In this document: positions 28,416 through 38,888 of the stretch, in pieces
How positions within the stretch are numbered: the first letter of the stretch is position 1
Layout of the letters: every line of letters starts with the position of its first letter
Source: Rahnella bruchi
GTDB lineage: Bacteria; Pseudomonadota; Gammaproteobacteria; Enterobacterales; Enterobacteriaceae
Length of the DNA: 64,000 bases
Reading direction: 5' to 3'
NCBI RefSeq assembly: GCF_003614975.1
Contig: NZ_QZWI01000003.1
Location: 186,001-250,000, forward strand
Made by a program: the position numbers and the translations under genes
Notes under the pieces: model-generated
Seen by the model: only the letters and a program-made list of their open reading frames with translations
The model's database searches: none
Told to the model about the DNA's origin: nothing

Positions 28416-29933
28416 TCAGCCTTCGTTGTGCATCTCGAGGTTTTCCGCTTCCTGCTGGCCACGCAACGCCTGAGCATCGTCGTTACGCAGGGCTTCGAGA
28501 TATTCCAGATAGTTCTGGTCAACGTCTTTAGTGACGTAAACACCGTCGAAAACTGAGCATTCAAATTTCTCGATATCCGTATTGTCTTCTTTCACTGCCG
28601 CGATAAGGTCGCTCAGATCCTGGAAGATTAACGCATCAGCACCAATCATCTGATTGATTTCGCTGACTTCGCGGCCATGCGCAATCAGTTCATTGGCACT
28701 TGGCATATCGATACCGTATACGTTCGGGAAACGAATTTCCGGCGCAGCAGACGCCAGATAAACACGTCTCGCACCCGCTTCGCGCGCCATCTCAACGATC
28801 TGCTGAGAGGTGGTACCGCGCACGATGGAGTCATCCACCAGCAGCACATTTTTATCACGGAATTCAGCGCGGTTAGCGTTCAGTTTACGGCGTACTGATT
28901 TACGACGTTCCTGCTGGCCCGGCATGATAAAGGTACGGCCCACGTAGCGGTTTTTCACAAAACCCTGACGGTACGGTTTATTCAGAATACGTGCGATTTC
29001 CAGCGCGATATCGCAGGAGGTTTCCGGGATAGGAATAACCACGTCGATATCCAGATCTTCCCATTCACGGGCAATCTTCGCGCCCAGCTTTTCACCCATA
29101 CGAACACGGGCGCTGTAAACGGAAATTTTGTCGATAAAGGAGTCAGGACGCGCGAAATACACATACTCGAACAGGCAAGGATTGTACTGAGGGTTCTCAG
29201 CACACATGCGGGTGTAGAGCTGGCCTTTTTCGGTGATATACACCGCTTCGCCCGGCGCTACGTCACGCAGGAACTCAAAACCTAATGTGTCGAGTGCCAC
29301 ACTTTCAGATGCCACCATGTACTCATTGCGGCCACCTTCCAGCGTGCGCTTACCGATAACCAGCGGACGGATACCGTGCGGGTCACGGAATGCCAGCATG
29401 CCGTGACCGATGATCATCGCCACACAGGCGTAAGCACCACGGATTTTCAGATTCACCGCAGCAACCGCAGCGAAAATGTTATCGGCCTCCAGCGGATAAT
29501 GCTGGAAACGGTCCAGTTCACTCGCCAGGATATTCAGCAAGATCTCAGAATCGGAGGTGGTGTTCACATGGCGACGCTGGCCTTCGAACAGATTGCTTCG
29601 TAATTCATGAGCATTCGTCAGGTTACCGTTATGGGCAAGGGTGATGCCGAACGGAGAATTGACGTAAAAAGGTTGAGCTTCTGAAGCGCTGGAACTGCCA
29701 GCCGTTGGGTAGCGTACATGGCCAATACCCATGTTGCCCTGTAAGCGTTGCATATGGCGGGCTTCGAAAACATCCTTCACCAGGCCATTCGCTTTCCGTA
29801 AACGGAAGTTATTATTGGCATCAATGGTGACGATGCCTGCGGCATCCTGCCCACGGTGTTGTAACACCGTTAACGCGTCATAAATCGACTGGTTTACCGG
29901 CATGAAACCGGCGATACCGACAATACCGCACAT
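28416..29933 (-). CDS. purF: Amidophosphoribosyltransferase PurF
   Basis: PurF makes 5-phosphoribosylamine from PRPP and glutamine, the first step of purine synthesis. The 505-residue protein (E. coli 505) has the N-terminal nucleophile cysteine exposed after Met removal ([14 protein letters not shown]), the glutaminase residues around HRGQDAAGI and [12 protein letters not shown], and the PRPP-binding motif [14 protein letters not shown]. It is the second gene after cvpA (30 bp), under the PurR box at 30525. Confidence 0.98.
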   Translation of the reverse strand: MCGIVGIAGFMPVNQSIYDALTVLQHRGQDAAGIVTIDANNNFRLRKANGLVKDVFEARHMQRLQGNMGIGHVRYPTAGSSSASEAQPFYVNSPFGITLAHNGNLTNAHELRSNLFEGQRRHVNTTSDSEILLNILASELDRFQHYPLEADNIFAAVAAVNLKIRGAYACVAMIIGHGMLAFRDPHGIRPLVIGKRTLEGGRNEYMVASESVALDTLGFEFLRDVAPGEAVYITEKGQLYTRMCAENPQYNPCLFEYVYFARPDSFIDKISVYSARVRMGEKLGAKIAREWEDLDIDVVIPIPETSCDIALEIARILNKPYRQGFVKNRYVGRTFIMPGQQERRKSVRRKLNANRAEFRDKNVLLVDDSIVRGTTSQQIVEMAREAGARRVYLASAAPEIRFPNVYGIDMPSANELIAHGREVSEINQMIGADALIFQDLSDLIAAVKEDNTDIEKFECSVFDGVYVTKDVDQNYLEYLEALRNDDAQALRGQQEAENLEMHNEG

Positions 29934-29963
29934 GTTGTCTTTTCCTCTTCAGCGCTGCCAGAA

Positions 29964-30455
29964 CTAAATATGTTTTGGCAAGAAACTCGACGTGCTCTGC
30001 AGGTAGTCAAAGAACCACCTGATGATATAACTGAATTGTGGGATCAACTGGGATTGTTTCCAGTCTTCACTTTGTGAAAAACTGGTGAAGGTATCCAGGA
30101 AGAACAGCATCGCAGAGACAATTAACACCCCGCGCAGTGCGCCGAAGCACACACCTAACACCCTGTCAGTGCCGGACAACCCGGTTTTTTCCACCAGCGA
30201 ACTGATCACATAGTTGACAATTGCACCTACGATCAACGTCGCGATGAACAAGATGGCAATTGCGATCCCGTTTCGAACTAACTCATCTTCGAAACGCGTG
30301 AAGTAGATGGCGAGATAAGGGTAATAATGGCTGGCAACAAAGAAGGCGCAAGCCCAGGTTACCAGCGATAAAGCCTCGCGAACAAAGCCACGGATCAAAC
30401 TGACTAAAGCAGAAAATCCGATAATCGCAATGATGACGTAATCAATCCAGACCAT
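29964..30455 (-). CDS. cvpA: Colicin V production protein family membrane protein CvpA
   Basis: CvpA is a small inner-membrane protein, named for a role in colicin V export and linked in several bacteria to envelope stress and bile resistance. The 163-residue protein has four hydrophobic segments and the conserved start MVWIDYVIIAIIGFSALVSL, with LSGTDRVLGVCFGALRGVLI later. It is the first gene of the cvpA-purF unit, as in E. coli, and its promoter carries a PurR box. Confidence 0.96.
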   Translation of the reverse strand: MVWIDYVIIAIIGFSALVSLIRGFVREALSLVTWACAFFVASHYYPYLAIYFTRFEDELVRNGIAIAILFIATLIVGAIVNYVISSLVEKTGLSGTDRVLGVCFGALRGVLIVSAMLFFLDTFTSFSQSEDWKQSQLIPQFSYIIRWFFDYLQSTSSFLPKHI

Positions 30456-30511
30456 TAACTATTCCAGTGTCTAATCCAGTCACGTCTACCCCGGCATCCA
30501 GTTCGCGGCGA

Positions 30512-30540
30512 ATTCTAACAGAAAAAGAAAACGTTTGCGT
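30512..30540 (-). promoter_or_regulatory. PurR operator and promoter of cvpA-purF
   Basis: On the minus strand ACGCAAACGTTTTCTT (30540-30525) matches the PurR consensus ACGCAAACGTTTNCNT fully. A TAGAAT -10 hexamer (30517-30512) follows. Hypoxanthine- or guanine-bound PurR would repress cvpA-purF here, as in E. coli. Confidence 0.88.
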
Positions 30541-30633
30541 AGAGGAAATCTGCCGGTCAGACAAATTAATAATAGCGATTAAAAAAACCTCAATCGCAGC
30601 ATAAACCTATAAAAACCCAACCAGAGGATCTTA

Positions 30634-30663
30634 TAGAAAAAGGGCACAAATCGCTTGTGCCCT
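30634..30663 (-). terminator. Intrinsic terminator of folC-dedD
   Basis: AGGGCACAA (30641-30649) and TTGTGCCCT (30655-30663) form a perfect 9-bp stem with a 5-nt loop; on the minus strand TTTTTC follows. It separates the folC-dedD transcript from the cvpA-purF promoter. Confidence 0.9.
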
Positions 30664-30690
30664 CCGTGGTATTTTTATGTTTTTATCAAC

Positions 30691-30714
30691 TTCCTTCCCT
30701 GCGAAGAGGAGGAA
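30691..30714. repeat. REP-like palindrome, copy 3 (inverted, diverged)
   Basis: TTCCTTCCCT (30691-30700) pairs with AGAGGAGGAA (30705-30714), with one mismatch and one wobble, around GCGA. The core CCTTCCCTGCGAAGAGGAGG is the reverse complement of the copy at 21201 with two changes. It lies directly after the dedD stop codon. Confidence 0.5.
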
Positions 30715-30720
30715 TAAAAC

Positions 30721-31512
30721 TTAGTGTGCTGAATACGCCCGAACCTGCCCGCCCAATCCGCTCAGCTGTTGCAGTTGCGGAAGTGAAGCCTCAAGTTTCT
30801 GCTTCGACGCATCCGGCCCGACGTACAAACGGGTGATCTGCCCCTGAACCGGTGTGGCAGGCACAGTATAAGCACGGAATCCGGACAACCGCAGATTTGC
30901 CACAATCTCATTGGCTTTGGCCGCGTTTTTCAGCGCGCCCAGTTGTACAACATACGACTGCCCTGCCGGTGCTTTTTCTTGCGGAGCAGCTTTAGGTTGC
31001 TCTGTTGGTTTTGGCTGTTCAGCGACGGCTTTAGGTTGCTCAACCGGCTTCGGCTGCTCGACGGGTTTAGGTTTCACCGTCGGTTTGGCTTCCACCATCG
31101 GTTTAGGCTCAATCGTTTTTGGCTTCTGCTGCACAGGTTTAACTGGCGCGGTCTGCACCGGTTTTTTCTGCTCAGGCATCGTCGTTACCGGCGGGGGTGA
31201 TTCCACCGTGGTATTGCCCGGAGCCACATTGCCATGATTCGCCGCGTTGGTGTTGTTGGCAGAACTGTCAGTATTCTGGCCGCCCGTCATGGACTGATCG
31301 GCACCTTCCGGTGGCTGAGCAGGCAGCGATTGCGTGACCGGAGGCACTGAATCCTGTTCCTCTACATCACCCGGTTTTGGCACCAATGGGATCGACGCAA
31401 ATTCGTCTTCGTAATGCTTTTTCTTGCCGTCGAGTAAACCGGGCAAAATGATGACGCCCAGCGCCACCAGAATGATGGTCCCGACCAGACGATTTTGAAA
31501 CTTACTTGCCAC
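30721..31512 (-). CDS. dedD: Cell division protein DedD (SPOR domain)
   Basis: DedD is a bitopic inner-membrane protein that binds septal denuded peptidoglycan through its SPOR domain and supports FtsN-stage constriction. The 263-residue protein has a short cytoplasmic start, one membrane helix at about 9-26 (LVGTIILVALGVIILPGLL), a long low-complexity linker rich in Pro, Lys and Gln with repeats of KPVEQPKPVEQPK type (about 110-185), and a C-terminal SPOR domain (from YVVQLGALKNAAKANEIVAN). E. coli DedD is about 220 residues; the linker explains the extra length. It overlaps folC by 11 bp. Confidence 0.94.
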   Translation of the reverse strand: MASKFQNRLVGTIILVALGVIILPGLLDGKKKHYEDEFASIPLVPKPGDVEEQDSVPPVTQSLPAQPPEGADQSMTGGQNTDSSANNTNAANHGNVAPGNTTVESPPPVTTMPEQKKPVQTAPVKPVQQKPKTIEPKPMVEAKPTVKPKPVEQPKPVEQPKAVAEQPKPTEQPKAAPQEKAPAGQSYVVQLGALKNAAKANEIVANLRLSGFRAYTVPATPVQGQITRLYVGPDASKQKLEASLPQLQQLSGLGGQVRAYSAH

Positions 31513-32788
31513 TGGTTTTCCCCGTGTCTAAAGCATCCATTACGTGAGCTACGGTATGAAACGAACCGCAGACAATCACAATATCCTGAGGAGCCGCCTC
31601 CTGCATAGCCTGTTTCCAGGCAGACTCCACATCATCAAATGGGCGTGCCTGCGGTAAATGTACCGTCAGTTCGGCAACGCTGGCACCGCGCGGGCCTTCC
31701 AGCGGCGCGCAATACCATTCATCGACCTGAGGCGACAGACAAGCCAGCGTACCGGCAATATCTTTGTCTTTCAACATTCCAACGACGGCGCGCACTTTGC
31801 CGCCATTACGTGGCTGCTCCGCCAGGCGTCCGGCCAGATAGGCAGCGGCATGCGGGTTGTGGGCGACATCAAGGATCAGACGCGGCGATTCACTCACCGT
31901 CTGAAAACGCCCTGGCAAAGCGGCACGCTGCAAACCACTGCGCAGCGCGGCTTCAGGAACATTCAGACCGGAATAATGCAGTGCTGCCAGCGCGGTGGCC
32001 GCATTGGCCAGCGGCACATTCGGTAAGGGCAACGCTTCCAGAACATTCACTTCTTTGCCCGCGTCGAGCGCCGCCCAGCGCCAGTATCCTGCATCAGCAG
32101 AAAAATGCCAGTTCACATCGCGTCGGTACAAATCAGACTGTTTTTCCTGTGCGACGTCAGCAATGGATTGAGGCATATCCGGCTCACCGACCACCGCAGG
32201 TTTAGCTGCACGGAAAATACCGGCCTTTTCGCGGCCAATGCTTTCACGGTCAGAACCCAGCCAGTCAGTATGATCGAGTGCGATACTGGTGACGACAGAC
32301 ACGCTGGCATCAACAATATTGGTCGCATCCAGACGTCCGCCTAGTCCGACTTCGAGGATCACGACATCCAGCTTAGCTTGTTTGAACAGGTGCAATGCCG
32401 ACAACGTGCCATATTCGAAATAGGTCAGTGAAATATCGCCCCGCCCGGCTTCGAGTACCGCAAAGGATTCGCAGTGCGCTGATTCGGACAACTCTTCGCC
32501 CTGAATACGCACGCGCTCGGTATAACGCACCAGATGCGGGGAACTGTAAACACCCACACGGTAACCGGCAGCCATCAGGACAGATTCAAGTGTTGCACAG
32601 GTCGTACCTTTGCCGTTGGTTCCGGCGACGGTGAAAACACATGGCGCAGGGGTCAGTAAATCGAGTTTGTCGGCAACCGCTCTGACCCGGTCAAGGCCAA
32701 GCTCTATGGCCTGAGAATGGAGATGTTCGAGATAATAAAGCCACGTGGCCAAAGGCGACGTGGCTTGGGGAATAAGTTGATTTTGCAT
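31502..32788 (-). CDS. folC: Bifunctional dihydrofolate/folylpolyglutamate synthase FolC
   Basis: FolC joins glutamate to dihydropteroate and then extends the polyglutamate tail of folates. The 428-residue protein (E. coli 422) has the ATP-binding motif TVAGTNGKGTTCATLES, the YSSPHLVRYTERVRI block, EVGLGGRLDATNIVD, and the second-domain motif DVAHNPHAAAYLA. The start lies at the end of a 188-bp gap after accD; its 3' end overlaps dedD by 11 bp. Confidence 0.97.
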   Translation of the reverse strand: MQNQLIPQATSPLATWLYYLEHLHSQAIELGLDRVRAVADKLDLLTPAPCVFTVAGTNGKGTTCATLESVLMAAGYRVGVYSSPHLVRYTERVRIQGEELSESAHCESFAVLEAGRGDISLTYFEYGTLSALHLFKQAKLDVVILEVGLGGRLDATNIVDASVSVVTSIALDHTDWLGSDRESIGREKAGIFRAAKPAVVGEPDMPQSIADVAQEKQSDLYRRDVNWHFSADAGYWRWAALDAGKEVNVLEALPLPNVPLANAATALAALHYSGLNVPEAALRSGLQRAALPGRFQTVSESPRLILDVAHNPHAAAYLAGRLAEQPRNGGKVRAVVGMLKDKDIAGTLACLSPQVDEWYCAPLEGPRGASVAELTVHLPQARPFDDVESAWKQAMQEAAPQDIVIVCGSFHTVAHVMDALDTGKTSGK

Positions 32789-32910
32789 GAGTCCCGTTCA
32801 ACCTGTTTGAGGTTCACTTCGACACTACATCACCAGACTGTGACAGCAGGCAATGCCCTCTTTGTCAGAATTCACCGACAGAGTAAAAGCACGGGCTGCC
32901 TGTTTCGCAG

Positions 32911-32947
32911 AAAAACAGCGGGCGGCACAACAACAAATGGCCGCCCG
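32911..32947 (-). terminator. Intrinsic terminator of accD
   Basis: CGGGCGGC (32919-32926) and GCCGCCCG (32940-32947) form an 8-bp GC-rich stem; on the minus strand CTGTTTTTC follows. It lies 30 bp after the accD stop codon. Confidence 0.82.
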
Positions 32948-32976
32948 ACTAACTGACCGGCTTTTACCCTGTTAGA

Positions 32977-33891
32977 TCAGGCGTCCTGGTTGTCAGCGGC
33001 AGAACCGTTGACAGGAACATGGACGTCAACCACGTTCGGCTCCGGTTGCCCGGTCAGTTTCGCCAGAACGCTGCCCAGTTTGGCGCGCATATCCGGACGA
33101 CGTACGATCATATCGATCGCACCTTTTTCGATCAGGAACTCACTGCGCTGGAAGCCCGGCGGCAGTTTTTCACGTACGGTTTGCTCGATAACACGTGGAC
33201 CGGCGAAACCGATCAGCGCTTTCGGCTCAGCGACGTTGATGTCACCCAACATAGCCAGACTGGCAGAAACACCGCCCATGGTCGGGTCAGTCAGCACAGA
33301 AATGTACGGCAGGCCGCGTTCCTGTAATTTCGCCAATGCTGCACTGGTTTTCGCCATCTGCATCAGCGACATCAGCGCTTCCTGCATACGAGCGCCGCCA
33401 CTGGCAGAGAAACACACCAGCGGGCAGTTATCTTCCATCGCCTGTTCAACCGCACGTACGAAACGCGCGCCAACAACAGAAGCCATGGAACCGCCCATGA
33501 AAGCAAATTCAAAAGATGCCACCACAATTGGCATACCGTACAGGGTGCCTTTCATGACAATCAGTGCATCTTTTTCGTTGGTTTCTTTCTGAGCAGCCAC
33601 CAGACGATCTTTGTATTTCTTGGAATCTTTAAACTTCAGAACATCTTTAGGCTCAAGCTCGCTGCCTAATTCAACCTCACTACCCTCGTCCATGAAAGTG
33701 GCCAGACGCATACGCGCGGTAAGACGCATATGGTGGTCGCACTTAGGGCACACCATGAGGTTGCGCTCAAGCTCGGCGCGGTAAAGAACCTGCCCGCAGC
33801 TGTCGCATTTAGTCCAGACGCCCTCAGGGATGCTTGCCTTACGGGTTTGCGAGTCAGTGCTCTTACTAAGAATTCGTTCAATCCAGCTCAT
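32977..33891 (-). CDS. accD: Acetyl-CoA carboxylase carboxyltransferase subunit beta
   Basis: AccD with AccA transfers carboxyl from biotin to acetyl-CoA, making malonyl-CoA for fatty acid synthesis. The chosen start at 33891 gives 304 residues, the E. coli length, beginning [11 protein letters not shown]; a 19-codon upward extension of the frame is not conserved. The N-terminal zinc ribbon is seen as [13 protein letters not shown] and VCPKCDHH (four cysteines), followed by the crotonase-fold core with [20 protein letters not shown] and [17 protein letters not shown]. It is a single-gene unit between dedA and folC. Confidence 0.97.
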   Translation of the reverse strand: MSWIERILSKSTDSQTRKASIPEGVWTKCDSCGQVLYRAELERNLMVCPKCDHHMRLTARMRLATFMDEGSEVELGSELEPKDVLKFKDSKKYKDRLVAAQKETNEKDALIVMKGTLYGMPIVVASFEFAFMGGSMASVVGARFVRAVEQAMEDNCPLVCFSASGGARMQEALMSLMQMAKTSAALAKLQERGLPYISVLTDPTMGGVSASLAMLGDINVAEPKALIGFAGPRVIEQTVREKLPPGFQRSEFLIEKGAIDMIVRRPDMRAKLGSVLAKLTGQPEPNVVDVHVPVNGSAADNQDA

Positions 33892-34154
33892 CGATAACCT
33901 TTCTGTTTGAACCCGGCCGAAGCCAGTCCGCTGTTCATGCTGTAACAAGTCCCCTGAAACTTACCCAAATTCGCCTGTGCGCGGGATGATAAAAAACCTC
34001 ACACACCGCGCCACAGAAGGGTTGTTCGCAGGAACAGACCATAAATTGTCGCTCATTAAACCATAACGGCCAGACACTGTGGATAAAAAACTGGTCTTAC
34101 CCTCTGGTTTAATGCCTTAAATTTTAAAGCGCATGCATAAAAAAACGCCGGAAA

Positions 34155-34823
34155 TTAATCCTGCTGACGCTTTTCTTTCGCCGCTGCGCGTTTGTGCCGC
34201 CAGATTTCAATCACACCCGGCAGGATGGAAACCACGATGATCGCGACGATCAGTAATTTCAGATTTTCCTGAACAATCGGCAGATCGCCGAAGATGTAGC
34301 CAGCATAGGTAAATAACAGCACCCAAACCAGCGCACCAATCACGTTATACGCAGCGAAATGGCGGTAGGACATATGCCCCATACCCGCCACGAACGGCGC
34401 AAACGTGCGGACGATCGGCACGAAGCGCGCAAGAATAATCGTTTTGCCGCCATGTTTCTCGTAAAACTTATGCGTCTTATCTAAATAACTACGACGGAAA
34501 ATCTTAGAGTCCGGATTACTAAACAGACGTTCACCAAATACCCGTCCGATAGTGTAGTTCACGGCGTCACCGAGGATTGCCGCAACGGCCATCAACGCGA
34601 CCATAACGTGAACATTCAGATCATTGCCCGGCAATGCCGCCAGCGCTCCCGCCACAAACAGCAGCGAATCACCTGGCAGGAACGGTGTGACAACCAGACC
34701 CGTTTCGCAGAATAAAATCAGGAACAAAATTCCGTAAACCCAGATGCCATACTGCGCAACCAGTTCTGCTAAATGCACATCGATATGCAGAATGAAATCA
34801 ATGACAAAGTGAATAAAGCCCAT
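34155..34823 (-). CDS. dedA: DedA-family membrane protein
   Basis: DedA proteins are inner-membrane proteins now linked to recycling of lipid carriers such as undecaprenyl phosphate and to membrane potential. From the ATG at 34823, which has a GAGGTGGAG ribosome site, the protein has 222 residues (E. coli 219). Family motifs are [34 protein letters not shown] and [13 protein letters not shown] with the conserved arginines, and there are several hydrophobic helices. The frame could be extended 14 codons upstream, but that part is polar and not family-like. It lies 58 bp downstream of truA. Confidence 0.94.
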   Translation of the reverse strand: MGFIHFVIDFILHIDVHLAELVAQYGIWVYGILFLILFCETGLVVTPFLPGDSLLFVAGALAALPGNDLNVHVMVALMAVAAILGDAVNYTIGRVFGERLFSNPDSKIFRRSYLDKTHKFYEKHGGKTIILARFVPIVRTFAPFVAGMGHMSYRHFAAYNVIGALVWVLLFTYAGYIFGDLPIVQENLKLLIVAIIVVSILPGVIEIWRHKRAAAKEKRQQD

Positions 34824-34881
34824 TAGATACTCCACCTCTTCCTGGTCAAAACGCTGTTTTAGCAATCGTTAAAAATGTTCC

Positions 34882-35712
34882 TTAATCTTCCAGGAACAAT
34901 GGCCCCATACTCACCTGAGGTAATGCAAATTTCTCAGGATAATCAACAGATACCAGATACAACCCTTCAGGCTTGCCGGTCGCCGCTGCGAGATTACGGT
35001 CTTTCGCCGCCAGCAACTCGGACATCCAGCCTACCGGCTGATTGCCTGCACCAATCTCAACCAGGCTGCCGACAATATTACGCACCATATGATGCACAAA
35101 GGCGTTAGCTTTAATATCCACCACCACGTAGTGACCGTGGCGACTGACGTTGAGATGCATGACATAACGCCACGGTGTACGCGACTGGCACTGAGACGCA
35201 CGGAAAGACGTGAAGTCGTTTTCGCCCAGTAACGCCTGTCCGGCCAGCTGCATTTTTTCCACGTCCAGCGGCATATGCACATGCGTCACACCGGTGTGCA
35301 AAATTGCGGAGCGGTAGCGGTGATTGTAAATAACGTAACGATACCGGCGGGCTGTTGCGCTGAAACGCGCGTGAAAATCTTCGCCCACGTTCGCGCACCA
35401 GCGCACAGCGATATCTTTAGGCAAATGGGTATTTACGCCCATCGTCCATGCCGCATCTTTACGCAGAACCGGCGTATCAAAATGCACAACCTGTCCGGTA
35501 GCGCTGACTCCGGCATCAGTACGCCCTGCGCACAGCACTACAATTGGCGAGTTGGCCACGCGGCTCAGCGCTTTTTCCAGACATTCCTGCACACTGGCGG
35601 CGTCATTCTGGCGTTGCCAGCCAAAATACGCGCTGCCATTATACTCAACCCCTAGCGCCACGCGTCCGGCGACCGGAGCCGCACTGACGTCAGCGATAAC
35701 TTCTTCGGACAT
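34882..35712 (-). CDS. truA: tRNA pseudouridine(38-40) synthase TruA
   Basis: TruA converts uridines 38, 39 and 40 in the anticodon arm of many tRNAs to pseudouridine. The 276-residue protein (E. coli 270) has the catalytic aspartate in [18 protein letters not shown] and the family blocks [14 protein letters not shown] and [14 protein letters not shown]. It starts 2 bp after the usg stop codon, so it is co-transcribed and likely coupled with usg. Confidence 0.97.
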   Translation of the reverse strand: MSEEVIADVSAAPVAGRVALGVEYNGSAYFGWQRQNDAASVQECLEKALSRVANSPIVVLCAGRTDAGVSATGQVVHFDTPVLRKDAAWTMGVNTHLPKDIAVRWCANVGEDFHARFSATARRYRYVIYNHRYRSAILHTGVTHVHMPLDVEKMQLAGQALLGENDFTSFRASQCQSRTPWRYVMHLNVSRHGHYVVVDIKANAFVHHMVRNIVGSLVEIGAGNQPVGWMSELLAAKDRNLAAATGKPEGLYLVSVDYPEKFALPQVSMGPLFLED

Positions 35713-35714
35713 AA

Positions 35715-36725
35715 TCAGTACCAGTACTCGTTAATCAGCTTTTCTGCGGTTTCTACCGCCATCAGCGCGCCGCCGAAACGAACGTTGTCAGCCACTGACC
35801 AGAATTGCAGTAACTCAGGAATGCCATAGTCATTACGGATACAACCGATGCTCAGATTCGCGTTGCCGGAAGCGTCGCTGACCTGCGTCGGGAAATCATC
35901 TTCATCGCTGAGATTGATGTCATCAATACGCTCAAGTTCAGCACGTGCTTCTTCTGCAGAAAGCGGACGCAGACCTTCGAGATGCACCACCTGCGCGTGG
36001 CCGTAGAATACCGGCGACTGCACACAGCTGACAGAAATCGGCAGGCCGTCGTCCTGCAACACTTTGCGAACCTGATCAACCAGACGACGTTCCTGACGCA
36101 CGCTGCCCTCTTCATCACTGACCAGCGGTAAAAGGTTGAAAGCCAGCTGCTTGCTGAAAATGCCTTCTTCAGCCGGAATACCGTTGAGCAAACGCGCGCT
36201 CTGACCGGCCAGATCGTCAACAGCAGCTTTGCCCAGCGCAGAAACAGAGAGCAATGAGGTGACATGCAGACGGGATAAACCGGCCTGTTCGGTCAGCGGT
36301 TTGATAGCGGTCAGCAACTGACTGGTCAGGCTGTCCGCCACGGCAACGATGTTGCGGTTGCGGTAATGGGAGAGCGCGTCCGGATTCACACCCGGCACCA
36401 CTAAAGGAATATCGTGTTCCAGCGAGAACAGGCCGCTGCTGTCGATAACCAGGCAGCCCTGATTTGCCGCTTCTTCAGCGTACAGCGAGGAGGCCTCAGA
36501 ACCGGCAACGAAGAACGCCAGCTGAACCTGTGACCAGTCGAATTCGGAAGCCAGCTGCACGCGCAGACTTTTGCCGTTAAAACGGACGGTCTGACCGGCG
36601 CTGCGTTCACTGGCCAGCGGGAAGAGCTCACCAACCGGGAACTGACGTTCAGCCAATAATTCCAGTAACGCATCACCGACTGCGCCCGTTGCGCCAAGCA
36701 GCGCAATATTCCAGCCATCAGACAT
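35715..36725 (-). CDS. usg: Usg, aspartate-semialdehyde dehydrogenase-like protein lacking the catalytic cysteine
   Basis: Usg is an Asd paralogue of unknown function that lies between pdxB and truA in enterobacteria. From the ATG at 36725 it has 336 residues (E. coli 337). The NADP-binding start [18 protein letters not shown] is kept, but the catalytic region of true Asd (an asparagine-cysteine-threonine segment) reads [14 protein letters not shown] here, so the nucleophilic cysteine is absent, as in E. coli Usg. It is therefore unlikely to be a semialdehyde dehydrogenase. The frame runs 12 codons further upstream, without family support. Confidence 0.92.
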   Translation of the reverse strand: MSDGWNIALLGATGAVGDALLELLAERQFPVGELFPLASERSAGQTVRFNGKSLRVQLASEFDWSQVQLAFFVAGSEASSLYAEEAANQGCLVIDSSGLFSLEHDIPLVVPGVNPDALSHYRNRNIVAVADSLTSQLLTAIKPLTEQAGLSRLHVTSLLSVSALGKAAVDDLAGQSARLLNGIPAEEGIFSKQLAFNLLPLVSDEEGSVRQERRLVDQVRKVLQDDGLPISVSCVQSPVFYGHAQVVHLEGLRPLSAEEARAELERIDDINLSDEDDFPTQVSDASGNANLSIGCIRNDYGIPELLQFWSVADNVRFGGALMAVETAEKLINEYWY

Positions 36726-36839
36726 GTTGGTATTCTCCAGAAATAAAAGTACAAAATACAAAGGGCGATGAACATCACCGCCCGGCTTTCAAATAGTTAT
36801 CGCACCACGGTAGGCGAAAAAGCTTAAGGCAGGCTTAAC

Positions 36840-37967
36840 TCAACCTAACTGGCTGTTGAAACCCAGCTTTTTCAGCACATCCGCGGTTGCTGCATCGTCA
36901 CAGATCACCCGTAAAGATGACCACTCACGACGTTCTTCATAGAACTTACGCAGCTTATCGAATTCGCCCGGTTTCCCGGCGACACGGCGCAAAGGCCGGT
37001 CATCGCGGCGCACATCATACACTAAGTGAATAAGACGCAGCAGTTTGGCTTCGCTCAGCGCGCCACTCAGCGTCACTTCGGCAAATTCAGGCGCAGGAAG
37101 TAAGGATTCCAGCGCCACCCTTTGTGGCTGACCGATAAACTGGCTAAAGGCTTCAAACACCTGCGTCGTGCCGCGCGCCTTGCCTTCCAGACTGTAACCC
37201 GCGATATGCGCGGTGCCGATGGCGACTTTATCCAGCAAGGCCAGCGACAAATCAGGTTCCGGTTCCCAGACATCGAGCACGGCAGTCAGTTTTTTACTGC
37301 CATTCAGCGCATCCAGCAGCGCGGCGTTATCCACCACTTCGCCGCGACAGGCGTTGATCAGGATCCGGTCAGCAGGAAGACGCGCCAGCAAATGGGCATC
37401 CACCAGATGATGCGTCGCGTAAGGGCCGGACATATTCAGCGGTGTATGGAAAGTGAGGATATCCGCTTCGGCGACCAGCTTTTCCAGCGGCCAGAACTCA
37501 CCCGCATCACCACGGTCGGCACGCGGTGGATCGCACAGTAACGTGCGGACACCCAGCGCTTCGAGGCGGGCATTCAGGCGCGAGCCCACATTTCCGACGC
37601 CGATAATCCCGACCGTTTTGTCGCGCAGCTGGAAACCATCGCGCTGGGCAAGGATCAGCAAGGACGAGAAAACATATTCCACAACGGCAATAGCATTACA
37701 GCCAGGCGCCGCAGAGAAACCGATCCCGGCGCTGGCCAGCCATGCATCATCAACGTGATCGGTGCCCGCGGTCGCGGTTCCCACAAATTTCACCGGTTTT
37801 CCCGCCAGCAAACTTTCGTTCACTTTAGTCACAGAACGCACCATCAGCGCATCGGCATCATTGAGGGCATCTTGCGGGATTGGGCGGCCAGGCACGGCCT
37901 GCACGTTCCCCAGTCGGCTAAAAAGCTCGACGGCATACGGCATATTTTCATCAACCAGGATTTTCAC
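36840..37967 (-). CDS. pdxB: Erythronate-4-phosphate dehydrogenase PdxB (GTG start)
   Basis: PdxB oxidises 4-phosphoerythronate in the pyridoxal-phosphate pathway. I choose the GTG at 37967, giving 375 residues beginning (M)[19 protein letters not shown] as in E. coli. GGAG lies 6 nt before it, while the upstream ATG at 37985 has no ribosome site and would contain that GGAG inside its coding part. Motifs include [15 protein letters not shown], the NAD-binding [20 protein letters not shown], the [18 protein letters not shown] arginine block and [20 protein letters not shown]. It leads the pdxB-usg-truA unit. Confidence 0.96.
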   Translation of the reverse strand: MKILVDENMPYAVELFSRLGNVQAVPGRPIPQDALNDADALMVRSVTKVNESLLAGKPVKFVGTATAGTDHVDDAWLASAGIGFSAAPGCNAIAVVEYVFSSLLILAQRDGFQLRDKTVGIIGVGNVGSRLNARLEALGVRTLLCDPPRADRGDAGEFWPLEKLVAEADILTFHTPLNMSGPYATHHLVDAHLLARLPADRILINACRGEVVDNAALLDALNGSKKLTAVLDVWEPEPDLSLALLDKVAIGTAHIAGYSLEGKARGTTQVFEAFSQFIGQPQRVALESLLPAPEFAEVTLSGALSEAKLLRLIHLVYDVRRDDRPLRRVAGKPGEFDKLRKFYEERREWSSLRVICDDAATADVLKKLGFNSQLG

Positions 37968-38067
37968 GTTTGTCTCCGGCAGCATGGCCTAAAGAAAGAA
38001 TAGAAAATAAAGAGGGCATTGATTTTGCCACGATACAGGGTCAGATCCCAACTTTCAGGGCACAGCT

Positions 38068-38859
38068 TTACCTGTCGTTACGAAAACGCTGCGGCGTCGT
38101 ACCGGAAATTTGCTGGAACATGGCGATAAACGCTGAAGACGAGCTGTACCCGAGATCGAGCGCAACGTCGTGCACCGTTTTCCCCTGCTCGAGCAGGGAA
38201 ATCGAATGCAGAAAACGCAACCGCTGACGCCACTGTGCAAAACTCATCCCCAGCTCCTGCTGGCAGCGCCGCGAGAGAGTACGTTCAGTGGTGTAAACCT
38301 GCTTTGCCCACTGCGCCAGCGACGTATTATCCGCCGGATTTTTCTCCAACGCATTCAGAACCGGAGCCAGCAGTTTGTTTTCAGAAGTGGGCAGATAAGT
38401 ATTTTGTCTCGGTGCCAGACTGATTTGATCCAGCAAAACGCGACACATCCGCAGATCCGCTTCGGTCTGAGGCTCTGTCATATTTCGTGAGAAACAATCA
38501 TCGGCTATGGCATTAAAAATGGCCGTCGGCGTCAGCAGACAAGGCTCTGCGGGCAAATCTGTATCGAGTTCCGGCGCGATATCAATGGCGCAAAAACGCG
38601 TGGTCTTACGGTTATAACTTGAATGCTCCACTCCGGCAGGCACCCAGATAGCAAATTCACGCGGCGCCAGATAACGCTGCCCCGCCACCAGCATGGCGAG
38701 AACACCTGATTTCACACAGATGATCTGGCTCCACGGGTGCGAGTGGCGTACATATTCGGAATTCCCTTCCACAATCTCACCTCGAAAAAGCAGCGTAAGC
38801 GGCATCTTCTCAGGAACAGGGGGATAAAAACGGGGAGGCGCTGAGCGGGGAGAAAGCAT
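38068..38859 (-). CDS. AraC-family transcriptional regulator with N-terminal cupin
   Basis: The protein has 263 residues from the ATG at 38859, which is preceded by AAAAGG; a GTG eight codons upstream has no ribosome site. Residues 1-120 look like a cupin-type sensing domain (RHSHPWSQIICVKSGVLAML, FAIWVPAGVEHSSYNRK). The C-terminal AraC DNA-binding domain covers about 165-263 (SLAQWAKQVYTTERTLSRRC, DVALDLGYSSSSAFIAMFQQ). This arrangement is common in repressors that control adjacent exporters, such as NimR. It is divergent from the EamA-family transporter at 38988, which is its likely target. The ligand is unknown. Confidence 0.9.
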   Translation of the reverse strand: MLSPRSAPPRFYPPVPEKMPLTLLFRGEIVEGNSEYVRHSHPWSQIICVKSGVLAMLVAGQRYLAPREFAIWVPAGVEHSSYNRKTTRFCAIDIAPELDTDLPAEPCLLTPTAIFNAIADDCFSRNMTEPQTEADLRMCRVLLDQISLAPRQNTYLPTSENKLLAPVLNALEKNPADNTSLAQWAKQVYTTERTLSRRCQQELGMSFAQWRQRLRFLHSISLLEQGKTVHDVALDLGYSSSSAFIAMFQQISGTTPQRFRNDR

Positions 38860-38888
38860 AAGAACCTTTTGTCTGTGAGCCACGCGAG

